Source: Leptodontidium sp. MPI-SDFR-AT-0119
Taxonomy: Eukaryota; Ascomycota; Leotiomycetes; Helotiales; Leptodontidiaceae
NCBI GenBank assembly: GCA_020726505.1
Contig: JAHLEZ010000021.1
Location: forward strand, 124,001 to 188,000
Reading direction: 5' to 3'
Length of the DNA stretch: 64,000 nt
In this document: piece after piece, positions 21,156 through 30,924 of the stretch
Numbering within the stretch: the first letter of the stretch is position 1
How the letters are laid out: each line of letters opens with the position of its first letter
Program-made: the position numbers and the translations under genes
The notes under the pieces: model-generated
Databases searched by the model: none
What the model saw: the letters and a program-made list of their open reading frames with translations, nothing else
What the model was told of the DNA's origin: nothing

Positions 21156-24100
21156 ATGGCGGAGCCTCTTGGGCTTGCCGCAAGCGTTATCGCGGTTGTT
21201 GAATTGTCCGCAAAGGTTGCGTCACTATGCTTTGAGTACTACACCAAGGTCAAGAATGCCAGAGACGACATCGCACGCCTTCGAAGGGAAGCCGAGGGAT
21301 TAAATGTCATCCTCAAACAGGTTCAGTCGCTGTTGAATGGTCCAAATGGTGCGAAACTCGAGGCATCCCGGACCTTGCGCAATGGGGTCGATGACTGCTT
21401 CTCGCAGCTCGCTGACCTGGAGACAAAGTTGGAGCCAAGAAGAAGACACAAGGTGATGAGACGTTTTGGAGTTCGCGCCTTGAAATGGCCTTTCACGAAT
21501 GAAGATGTGGAGGGCATTGTGAAGGACCTTGGAAGATATAAGGACATGATATCTCTCGGTCTCCAAGTTGACCAGACGTGCGTGACATCGTGCACATTCT
21601 CTATAGAGCGGAAACTAACAATTGTGTCTATAGGGCCCTAGTTCTTGACGTCCATCAAGAGATCGTTCTTGCCAAACTCCGTGTCGCCGAAGGCGCCGCG
21701 TTCGACTCCCACGCCGACGAACACGACCCTAGATGCCACCCAGACACTCGAGTTGACCTTCTTCACCAGATTGACAATTGGGCCGGCGATCCAGACAGCG
21801 AATGTATATTCTGGCTGAATGGCATGGCTGGTACTGGCAAGTCTACAATCTCCCGCACAGTGGCCCACAACTTCGCCGACAAGGGGGAGCTCGGCGCTAG
21901 TTTCTTCTATAAGAGGGGCGAAGGCGACCGTGGCCACGCAGCGTTGTTCTTCACTACGATTACTGCTCAGCTCGTCCACAAGCTACCCTCCTTAGCACCG
22001 CACGTCCGGACTGCGATCGAGACCGACCCGGCTATCTGTGGGAAGACTATGAAGGACCAGTTCGAGAAACTCGTCTTAAAGCCTTTGGACAAGATACATA
22101 GCGATCCTCGGAATTCTTTGAGTATAGTGGTAGTGGTTGATGCCCTCGACGAGTGCGACCGGGAAGAGGACGTCAGGATCATAATTCACCTCCTCTCACA
22201 AGTGAGGCACTTAAAATCGATGCGCCTCAAGTTATTTGTGACAAGCAGGCCAGAGCTGCCGATTCGCCTCGGCTTCGAGGACATAAGCGGCAAGTATAAA
22301 GGTATGGTTCTCCATCAGATTCCTAACCCCATTATCGAGCATGACATCTCCGCGTTCCTGGAATACGAGCTGGCAAGAATCCGAGATGATTACAACAAAT
22401 CAGTGACACGAGATCGACAACTACTCTTGGGTTGGCCAGGCCAAACAAGTGTCCAAAGTTTAGTCGGAATGGCCATCCCTTTGTTCATTTTTGCTGCAAC
22501 CGTCTGCCGGTTCATCAAGGACCGGAAATGCGGTCCACCAGAGGAACAACTTGCCAAGATCCTCAAATATCAAACCAGAAGCCAGGAATCCAAGCTTGAC
22601 GCAACGTATCTCCCAGTCCTAAACCAGTTACTTCTCGGGCTTACTGCTTCGGAGAGACACCATCTAGTAAGAGAATTCCGGGAGGTCGTCGGCTCGATCG
22701 TTATTCTCGCCAGCCCCCTCTCCACCGCTTCCCTGGCTCGACTATTAGGGATCTCCAAAGGAGCAGTCGACTGCAGAATAGATCTACTCCACTCAGTTTT
22801 GAGCATCCCTTCTAATCCAGATGTTCCAGTACGACTACTCCACCTGTCGTTCCGGGACTTCCTCCTCGACTCTGAGAAGCGCGAGTCGAACCCCTTCTGG
22901 GTCGACGAGAAAGAGGCCCACAACAAGTTGGCTACCCAATGCCTCGAACGCTTGTCTGCGGGCGGCAGCCTCAAGAAAGATATCTGCAATCTTCGGACGC
23001 CAGGGATGCTACAGACAGAGGTCGACAAGGAAACGATAGATGCATGCCTTCCGTCAGACGTCCAATATGCTTGCCAGTATTGGGTCTATCATTTAAAGCA
23101 GGGCGGAGGCATTATATACGACGACCACCAAGTCTATAGTTTTCTCAAGCGTCACTTCCTCCATTGGCTTGAAGCATTGAGCCTCATCGGGAGGTTATCA
23201 GAAAGCGTCGGCATGATTGACAACTTGGTGGCCATGGTAGAAGTACGTCACTCACTAATACCAAGAACGAGCATCTACTAAAATATGGTCATTAAGCCCG
23301 TCACAAGCACCAAACTATCTGAGTTCCTTCACGACGCGAAGCGTTTTGTCCTCAGATACCGCTCAATAGCTGACTCGTCGCCCCTCCAGCTCTACTCTTC
23401 CGCACTTATTTTTACCCCGGAACTAAGCGTTATTCGAAATACATTCCAGAACTGTATACCTGCTTGGATTTCACAGCAGCCAAAGGTGGATTTGGATTGG
23501 AATGCTGTTTTGTTAACGCTCGAGGGCCATAGCGATTTAGTCACGTCGGTAGCATTCTCGCACGACTCGAAGCTGCTGGCGTCAGCATCGGACGACGGCA
23601 CAGTCAAGATCTGGGACGCTGCAACCGGCTCGCTGCAGCAGACGCTCGAAGGCCATAGCAGTTCAGTCAGGTCAGTAGCATTCTCGCACAACTCGAAGCT
23701 GCTAGCGTCAGCATCGCGCGATGGCACAGTCAAGATCTGGGACGCCGTAACCGGCTCGCTCCAGCAGACGCTCGAAGGCCATAGCGATTGGGTCACGTCG
23801 GTAGCATTCTCGCACGACTCGAAGCTGCTAGCGTCAGCACCGGACGATGGCACAGTCAAGATCTGGGACGCCACAACCGGCTCGCTCCAGCAGACGCTCA
23901 AGGACCATAGCGGTTCAGTCAACTCGGTAGCATTATCGCACGACTCGAAGCTACTAGCGTCAGCATCGGACGATAGCACAGTCAAGGTCTGGGACGCCGC
24001 AACCGGCTCGCTGCAGCAGACGCTCGAGGGCCATAGCGGTTCAGTCAGCTCAGTAGCATTCTCGCACGACTCGAAGCTGCTGGCCTCAGCATCGGACGAT

Positions 24101-25225
24101 AGCACAGTCAAGATCTGGGACGCCGTAACCGGCTCGCTCCAGCAGACGCTCGAAGGCCATAGCGATTGGGTCACGTCGGTAGCATTCTCGCACGACTCGA
24201 AGCTGCTAGCGTCAGCATCGCGCAATAGCAAAGTCAAGGTCTGGGACGCCGCAACCGGCTCCCTCCAGCAGACGCTCAAGGACCATAGCAATTCAGTCTG
24301 GTCAGTAGCATTCTCGCACAACTCGAAGCTGCTAGCGTTAGCATCGGGCGATAGCACAGCCAAGATCTGGGACGCCGCAACCGGCTCGCTCGAGCAGACG
24401 CTCGAGAGCCATAGCGATTTGGTCACGTTGGTAGAATTCTCGCACGATTCGAAGCTGCTGGCCTCAGCATCGGACGATGGCACAACCAAGATCTGGGACG
24501 CCACAACCGGCTCGCTGCAGCAGACGCTCGAAGGCCAAAGCCAGTCGGTAGCATTCTCGCACGACTCGAAGCTGCTGGCGTCAGCACCGGACGATAGCAC
24601 AGTCAAGATCTGGGACGCCACAACCGGCTTGCTGCAGCAGACGCTCGAAGGCCATAGCAGGCTAGTCACATCGGTAGCATTCTCGCACGACTCGAAGCTG
24701 CTGGCCTCAGCATCGTGCGATGGAACAGTCAAGATCTGGGACGCCGCAACCGGCTCCTTGCAGCAGACGCTCGAAGGCCATTGCGATTGGGTCACGTCGG
24801 TAGCATTCTCGCACGACTCGAAGCTGCTGGCGTTAGCATCGGGCGTTAGCACAGTCAAGATCTGCGACGCCGCAACCGGTTCTTGCCGCCAAACAATTAC
24901 AACTAACGCTTATATTACGAGATTATCATTTGATAGTGGGAACTCAAACCTTTTTACAAACATTGGTCGTATAAAGGTGGATGGACCTGTTCTGCCTACT
25001 GCGTCTGAATCTTCTCAAGAGGCAGGCGGTAAAGGCGATCGCCAAGGATGGGGCGTCAGCGGGTCGTGGGCCACGTGTAACGAACAGAACTTGCTCTGGT
25101 TGCCTCCCAGCTACCGGACCGCCGTGTTTGCTATTTCGCCGTCAGGATCGAGAGTCGCTTTCGGCTCTTATACTGGGAGGGTATTTGTTATCGGATTCTC
25201 ATCGGCCATTTCACACATCGCCTAG
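21156..25225 (+). CDS. NLR-B: N-terminal STAND domain / NACHT / WD40, three exons, apparently intact (1319 aa)
   Basis: Proposed CDS: join(21156..21577,21634..23242,23297..25225), GT-AG introns of 56 and 54 bp, phases consistent. Residues 1-140 (MAEPLGLAASVIAVVELSAK...) resemble the fungal N-terminal domain of STAND proteins, a helical HeLo-like signalling domain. Then NACHT: P-loop WLNGMAGTGKSTISRTVA, Walker B VVVDALDECD, and LFVTSRPELPIR. The C-terminus has eleven WD40 units (LEGHSDLVTSVAFSHDSK / LLASASDDGTVKIWDAATGS type), the ninth shortened, then a closing region found in other NWD proteins. Family members control non-self recognition; the repeat disc is the variable sensor. Unlike NLR-C, no amyloid motif is visible at its N-terminus. 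Internal repeats are nearly identical at DNA level. Confidence 0.85.
23515..24893 (+). repeat. WD40 repeat array of NLR-B (126-bp units)
   Basis: Eleven tandem units of 126 bp (the ninth shorter, lacking the H..V.. start of the blade). Variation is concentrated in the residues just after LEGH and in the DDGT/DDST turn, while the rest is nearly invariant, as in the NWD family where these positions form the binding face. Confidence 0.9.
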
Positions 25226-25589
25226 ACTGCTATCGTAATTCTGCATAACGAAGCTGCTTAGATCATTTATATTTCCTTTGATAGCTAGTTTACAGAGGAT
25301 CTTAAGGGACGTATTGTTTTAAGCTATCTTTATGACTTTATTCTCGTGAACGTTCTGCTTCTTCTCCTGACCTCTCTCTGACTGAGGGTTGGCATGATTT
25401 AGCTTTGACAGGCCGCTATTCCTTAAAATCTCATAAAAAAATTATAGACTTATACAAAGATTTTAAAGTGATTGAATTAACTTGCCCGGTATTCGGCTTT
25501 AGGAAAGCGAAGGACCGAATCTAGAGTTGAGTAATATACCAGATCGCGAACAGGCCAATAATTGTTTCGGATGAAGCTTAGCAAGGAGA
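25226..25589. other. 3' flank of NLR-B inside the element
   Basis: About 360 bp between the stop codon and the right TIR, A/T-rich, without a gene. It probably includes the polyadenylation region. Confidence 0.4.
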
Positions 25590-25884
25590 TGCAGGGATAG
25601 AAGCAGCTAGCCAGAATCAATCTAGTGTCGGCACAAGCGTCTTGATAAGGTGGCTTTCCGAAATTTTCAGAAGTGTTCAGGGCGGAAGCCGATTTCGCTA
25701 GCGACTGTACATTGGTTTTTTTACAAACAAAAGCAAGGGTGAAGGGTGAGGACTGTATGTTGGCGAGAAGCAACTGTATACATTCAGGACTACGATTTCG
25801 AACCCTGCGTAGCACGACTAGATCAATGGCCGTTCCGGCCAACGGAGAGCCCGATGGGTCGCCCGATGGGCCGCCCAGCAGTTC

Positions 25885-27080
25885 TCAGTGGACCGCGTCG
25901 TTGACACCACAGCACAACTCACCACCGTCATCAGAGTCCAGGAGGATCACGAGAGGATACAAAAGACGAAAGAACGACATTGTAACATTCACCGGAGCCA
26001 ATGAAACCCCCAGCTTCGAATTCTCGGGAGTGTCTAGTCTCCTGCGTGCGAATTGCCTCCCCTCACGAATAAAGCGACAAGCCGTTGCCGCCCAAATGAA
26101 GAGGCCACAAGCGTATAGAATCAGCTGTCGCAGAACCACTTCGCCAGGCCAATTTGCTCCAAGACTCCACTCCCGCCCGATTGTCCCTAGATTGTATTCC
26201 AAGAATAGAAAGATATCATGATTAACAATCGCCAGCGGTATATTTTGGAGTATGAAGTCCTCGTGCTCAGCTTGTGGGATAAGGCGTATGCTGTGTCGGA
26301 TAGGAACTTCAGGTCTGCTGGTAAGAAAGACTCGAAGTCGTGCCGTCGTCAACGACCGAGCTTCAGCTAGGAGCTGCAGAATAGTCCGGACATCTTTATC
26401 ATTCTCACACTCATCAAGTGCGTCGACAACGATAATGTAAGACCGATGTGATCCGCTCTGTAGATTCGATAGTGGACTGAGAACAAGCTGATGCCACTGC
26501 TCCGAGAGAGAAAGGCTCGCAATATCACTCCGCTTTCTAACTGCTCACAAATGTATTGTCGAAGAGATGGCACACTGAAAGCGAGCTGCACCGCTAGACT
26601 TGTAAAGAACTTGGCGGCATAGCTCACATCCCCGCCACCCTTTGAGAAGAAGAAGCTGGCTCCAAGACGCTTTTGCTCATTGTATCTGTGGGCGACGGTG
26701 CGGGAGATTGTTGACTTTCCCGTCCCAGCTAGGCCGTTCAGCCAAAATATGCATCGCTCATCTTGTCCATATTTTCCATCAGCCCAGTTATATATCTCTT
26801 GTAGAAGTTCGACGCGCGTGTTAGGGAGGCAGGCAGGTTCGTGCTGGCGGTCGAAAGAGTTGAAAGGCGCATTATTTGCGAAGGGGAGTAGGTTGAGCGG
26901 GTCTTTTCGGTCTGTCGTGTGTTAGTTTGTAGTAAGATCTACTTTCATATCTATAAGGAACTGACTGATATGATACGTGTCCTGATGATATATGTCCCCT
27001 AGTTGGGCTTTTGCATCTGCGTTGATATGAATGTCGCGGTATTGTTTGCTAGACCCGCCTGGCCACTCGAGATTTGACAT
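25885..27080 (-). pseudogene. NLR-D: amyloid-motif NACHT NLR, truncated and frameshifted
   Basis: Exon 1 (27080-26966) starts with MSNLEWPGGS and holds an HET-s-related amyloid motif at residues 17-31 (IHINADAKAQLGDIY). A GTCAGT donor at 26965 and CGACAG acceptor at 26912 remove a 54-bp intron. Exon 2 follows NLR-C closely: DPLNLLPFANNAPFN, P-loop LNGLAGTGKSTISRTVA, FFFSKGGGDVSYAAKFF. A 1-nt deletion near 26535 shifts the frame; homology resumes in another frame (VFLTSRPEVPIR) and ends near 26035, before the WD40 region. It is the diverged, truncated sister of the gene at 50363-53614, and lies head-to-head with the 5' half of a HeLo gene. Confidence 0.8.
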
Positions 27081-27350
27081 TGCGATCAACCGTGCGAGCT
27101 AGCTATTGCGGGAGCCTGCAGCCCCAGTCAATGAATTGTGAAGTGCAAAAGATCTACTTCGTCTCGTGGGTTAGTGCTGGCACGGGCTCGTCGTCGGTGA
27201 TGATGAGTAGCAGTCCCCATTCGCCCTGTAGCCGTACGGCTCGCGTTGGTCTCGTATGATGAGGCTGCGGCTGAGGCCCTGGTGAGGACTTCCCACCTAC
27301 TCTCTCCATCAACCTCCAGTGTGTCTCTTGCATTATCATTTCTCTTGACA
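27081..27350. promoter_or_regulatory. Bidirectional promoter between NLR-D and HeLo gene, pair 1
   Basis: A 270-bp interval between two divergent ATGs. It is similar to the 287-bp interval at 53615-53901 (shared blocks such as CATTCGCCCTGTAGCCGTA and GATGAGGCTGCGGCTGA), so the shared promoter was duplicated together with the gene pair. Co-expression of receptor and effector is implied. Confidence 0.6.
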
Positions 27351-27811
27351 ATGGCGGAGCCGTTCGGCATTGTCGCCGGTGCCATTGGCATTGCATCTGC
27401 TTTCACTGCTTGTGTTGACTGCTTCGAGTACGTCCAGTTTGGCCGCCACTTCGGTCGAGATTTCGAGACCAGCCAGCTTTCTCTCAACTGCGCGAGACTC
27501 CGTCTTACACGATGGGGCGAGTCTGTCAACATCTACGACGATCCTCAACTAGGCAGGCAAGATGCTACCACAGCCGAGATCCAACTTGCAAAGGATGCGT
27601 TGCTCCAAATTCTTGTGCTCTTCGCGGACACCGAGAGCATCTCTAAAAAGTATAAGTTGACTGCGAAAGCTAGCGAGGATCTCTCAGCGTATTTGACAGG
27701 CGATATGGATCCGAAGATGGTGGTGCTGGACAACAAGATGAAAGGCTTGGCTATACAGCGTCAAAAGAGGGGCCGATTCTTGAAGCTTGCCAGCTGGGCT
27801 CTCTATCACAG
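27351..27811 (+). pseudogene. HET-S-like HeLo-domain gene, 5' half (split by TIR composite)
   Basis: The ATG at 27351 opens a 153-codon frame that reads as the first two thirds of a HeLo domain: EPFGIVAGAIGIASAF, CVDCFEYVQFGRHFGRDFE, RLRLTRWGESVNIYDD, LFADTESISKKY and RFLKLASWALYH. In the HET-S family this domain forms membrane pores when its C-terminal prion domain folds into amyloid. The frame runs directly into a family-1 TIR at 27817 (preceded by TA at 27815-27816), so the gene is interrupted there. The missing end of the domain and the prion region are found 18.4 kb away at 46198-46575, same strand. The N-terminal half is otherwise undamaged. Confidence 0.85.
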
Positions 27812-27816
27812 GTCTA

Positions 27817-28362
27817 ACGTCCCTCCCTGCGTGCCGAGAAACCCTACGTGCCGAGAAAAACATAAGATACTTTGACTTTATTCATTCTCAACTCCACACC
27901 AGCTTATTAATTTATAAAAATAAAAAATCTGTAGTATTACACAGCTATGTATTATCAATTTGATACCTTCCGAAGAAAATTTTATTATCGCATCGCCGCT
28001 CTTTTGCCTGATTTATAAGAAGCCTCCATTTATGCTTTAGTACGAGCCCTCAACCACTGCTACACTGGCAAGCTCTTATTATCCATTACACGTCTTAAAA
28101 GATCTTGTCTGAGCTTTAGATCCATTTTTTTTTAATCCGAGACCTTCATAAGCTTTGTGGCTGCCGTAGCGCGCATATCGTTGCAGGGCCGCCACGCGGT
28201 TCGGTACTTCTGATCGACGGAATGAACGATTCTCGGCTAGGGGAACCGACCCCGCGCCTCCCCTCGGTAGTTTCGCCGCAATTCCGCTTATATAACCAGT
28301 AGGGAAGCTTGGGGCTTCAAACGTGAGGCAGTAGCATCGAACGCAATGCCTTGTCCACACAG
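27817..28362 (+). repeat. Family-1 long TIR, left orientation
   Basis: Begins ACGTCCCTCCC, then two 17-bp units (CCTGCGTGCCGAGAAAC type), and continues for about 540 bp. It is the inverted match of 45655-46152, 60437-60965 and 39296-39769, and the direct match of 37404-37880. Conserved inner blocks are GAGACCTTCATAAGCTTTGT, GGCCGCCACGCGGTTCGGTA and the closing TTCCGCTTATATAA, which may be a TATA element. Confidence 0.85.
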
Positions 28363-28363
28363 A

Positions 28364-28697
28364 TCATCCTAGTAAGGTGTCAATATACTTTGTCTGCAGA
28401 ACCCTAATCTCTATATTCACAGCTTCATCTAGCACGTTGACCTGGATGCTGGCAATAGAGGCTAGCAATGTCGCAAACGTTGCTGAAGTCCCTACCTTCC
28501 TCCCAACCTGAACACCCTCTTCGGACCAAGTTACTCTGCGAGCAGCGATATCGACACGTATTTCGCAGGTCTGTGTAGCGCCCATCGACAGGTATGGATT
28601 TGAGAAGACAACTGGCCCAAAACCAGAAGCAACTGGCTTACGAGTTCAGATTCCTGCTCGCATCTCTTCGAAATGGCGGTGGATAGCGTGCACGTAT
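28364..28697 (-). pseudogene. Conserved fragment X next to the left TIR
   Basis: A minus-strand frame of 73 codons (28364-28585: CEIRVDIAARRVTWSEEGV...) plus flanking sequence is repeated, diverged and with stops, at 57030-57365. In both places it lies between the left TIR and the next element part, on the same side relative to the TIR. I do not recognise the protein. It could be the eroded end of a second cargo gene or of the ancestral internal sequence of the family-1 element. Confidence 0.5.
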
Positions 28698-28939
28698 AGG
28701 AACACACATCCACACAAACAGAAGTCACGATCTGGCGAGAGGTAGAGAACGGAACGAGTGGGAATATGGAGAATCGAACCTGTAAAATCCAGGACAAGAA
28801 CAGAATGGTGTCACAAGCGGAACCAGGAAGCTTTGATGAAGTAAATTATCTAGAGACATGCTATCTTTGTTCCTCGATTGCAAGACCATTACATTAGTTG
28901 ATAGCACAAATGAGATACGATAAATTAACATGCGCCCGC

Positions 28940-30736
28940 TCAATACATCCGCGCCACTGGTGCCCTCCAAGGCGCGGGCTCTAGTTGTGGCTCTTTCTGT
29001 GGTTCTGGCTGTGGTTCTGGCTCTGCTTCCGGCTCCCGTGCCTCTACCGCAGTACCTCTACGCCTGCGGATACGAGTGCCCTTGCCCTTTTTCACCTTCC
29101 TACTACTCACCACTTTCACTTCCACTTCCACTTCAGACTCTAGCTCTGCCTCACTTGCCTCTAGCTCTGTATTCTTACGCTTCTGACCACGATTTCCCTT
29201 GCGTTTGGTAGCGTCTTTCGCAGCACGCTTTGCTCGTGCTTCCTCGATGTCCTCATAACTCATAACTTTCGCTTTCCCCAAAACCACTGACCTGGTCGAT
29301 CTGCGAACTTTGGCTTCATTGTTTGCCTCGGTCAAGAATTGATTTCGATTGTTGAGGAGGGCACATTCGGCAAACGATACTTGAGCCGCATTTGCAAGCT
29401 TCTGCACACGCTTTTGTAGGCGCTGTGTGCTTGTCGCATCGAGATTTTGGGTATCCTGTTTGATTTGGTCACACAGCGACATGAGACCCTCCGCTGACAC
29501 AGGCGTTACAGGTGTTTGTACAGCTTCATATTGTAGATGAGCAGCCGCTTTCTTTGCATCGATTTCTGGACCGTTCGGTTGGGTAGGAGGCTTCGGTGTA
29601 TTTCTGAGTACTCTGTCTGGGTTATCCGGAAACAAACCACATGCTGCCCACGCAGATGTGATGTTCCTCTTCGTGAACGCTTTCTCCCTCGCAAAGCTGT
29701 ATAAAGAGGTGAAATGTTCCTTGCCGACGGCATTAGTACCTCCTTGGAACAGCCGTTCAACTCGTTCTCGATAGGCTGCCTTTAAAGGTGCAAAGGGTCC
29801 GACATCACAAGGCTGGAGCTTGTGTGAGGTATGAGATGGTAGACGACACAACTTAATGTTGTTTTCTAGGCAGAACTCCAAGATTTCAAGGCTCTCGTGT
29901 GTCCCAAAGCCGTCACAAATTAATACGCGTGGTTTCTGATTTGCACGTCCTTTTGTCTGTGGATCAAACACACGCTTGAGCCACTCAAAGCTGATCTTAG
30001 AATCAGTGTATCCAGATTCGGAGCATGCATAGTGCCATCCAGGAGTAGGGAACGTAGTCCAGTTGCTACGATGGGTAACAGCTGGCCAGATGATCATTGG
30101 CAACAAAGACCTACCGTCTGCACTTATACATTCGATGGCAGTCACCATCGTCCGCTTGACCCCGGCGCCTCTATAGTCTCGCGGGTCATCCTTACTGATT
30201 AGGACTTTGACAGAGCCGAGCATGCAGAGCATAACTCCCGTCTCGTCCATATTGTAAACATTCTCTGGCAGAATAGCTGGATCCCGCAATACCTTTCCGA
30301 TCACATCGAACCAATGTATAATCTTGTCATATATGTTGTTCTCGTGACGCTTCCAGTCTATCGCCCTCACTCTTCGTGATTTGAGTGCCGGGTGACGCGT
30401 TACGAAGCCCTGAGCCCAATTCTTGCCGGGAGGATTGATCGGTTTCTCAGTCGTCGAACGTTGGCGGGCGATGACAAAGGCTAGGGAGGGTACGAACTTG
30501 ATCCGCACAGGGTTTCCGAGGTCGGATATCCCTTTGAGATACTTTTCGAGAGCTTTCTCTTCGGATGGAGTGAGGTATTGTTGGCTCTGGGCCTTCTGTT
30601 CTTTCGAGCGTCGCCCTTGCGCACGATGATGGAGGGTAGAGAGAGGGACTCCACTGCGTTTTGATCTGGCATCGTAAGTTCGAGACTCACCCGGTAGAAA
30701 GCCTTCTGCAAGGACTTCACTGGCACGGTCGTTCAT
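28940..30736 (-). CDS. Fot1/pogo-type DDE transposase (598 aa), intact frame
   Basis: A continuous 598-codon ORF. The N-terminal ~120 residues hold a Psq-type helix-turn-helix (RSGVPLSTLHHRAQGR) and CENP-B-like DNA-binding half (WAQGFVTRHPALKSRRVRAID). The DDE core follows with YNMDETG (first D), VLICDGFGTHESLEILEFC (second D) and HKLQPCDVGPFAPLKAAYR (third D), then SAWAACGLFPDNPDRVL and a basic tail rich in K/R/E. These are the diagnostic blocks of fungal pogo/Fot1 transposases. Its own TIRs could not be found with confidence, so element limits are not given. Because the nearby family-1 and family-3 units also use TA sites, this enzyme or a relative is a candidate for mobilising them, which is inference. 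Confidence 0.9.
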   Translation of the reverse strand: MNDRASEVLAEGFLPGESRTYDARSKRSGVPLSTLHHRAQGRRSKEQKAQSQQYLTPSEEKALEKYLKGISDLGNPVRIKFVPSLAFVIARQRSTTEKPINPPGKNWAQGFVTRHPALKSRRVRAIDWKRHENNIYDKIIHWFDVIGKVLRDPAILPENVYNMDETGVMLCMLGSVKVLISKDDPRDYRGAGVKRTMVTAIECISADGRSLLPMIIWPAVTHRSNWTTFPTPGWHYACSESGYTDSKISFEWLKRVFDPQTKGRANQKPRVLICDGFGTHESLEILEFCLENNIKLCRLPSHTSHKLQPCDVGPFAPLKAAYRERVERLFQGGTNAVGKEHFTSLYSFAREKAFTKRNITSAWAACGLFPDNPDRVLRNTPKPPTQPNGPEIDAKKAAAHLQYEAVQTPVTPVSAEGLMSLCDQIKQDTQNLDATSTQRLQKRVQKLANAAQVSFAECALLNNRNQFLTEANNEAKVRRSTRSVVLGKAKVMSYEDIEEARAKRAAKDATKRKGNRGQKRKNTELEASEAELESEVEVEVKVVSSRKVKKGKGTRIRRRRGTAVEAREPEAEPEPQPEPQKEPQLEPAPWRAPVARMY

Positions 30737-30924
30737 GACGTGGTGGTGACAATGCCAGCGATGGGACGGGATGGATGGTGGAATGGCAGCTGCACAGAGC
30801 TGAAGCAGTCAGCAGTCAGTAGTCACGTGACTACACATGAAGCCTTCTAGAAAAAACGCTTCACCCCGCAGCCACACTGCTAAGTTAAGCTCCGCAGCCC
30901 ACCACATCTCACACCAAATGGATG

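Larger units (their letters stand above)
20728..25707. mobile_element. 4.98-kb TIR element (family 3) with TA duplication, carrying NLR-B
   Basis: The left end starts CAGTCGCTAGCGAAATCGGC and the right end is its inverted complement; the two ends match over about 115 bp (20728-20850 against 25590-25707) with scattered differences. Each is flanked by TA (20726-20727 and 25708-25709), the target duplication of Tc1/mariner elements, and CAGT-type termini are typical for that superfamily. The only gene inside is the intact NACHT/WD40 gene; it fills the element, with about 300 bp on each side. There is no transposase, so the element is non-autonomous. Another end of this family is at 40582. Confidence 0.8.

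Noticed and set aside
23392..24858. 488-codon minus-strand ORF antisense to the NLR-B WD40 array
   Set aside because: Repetition of a codon-biased 126-bp unit keeps the antisense frame open; its product is a repeat of the mirrored unit with no known fold.
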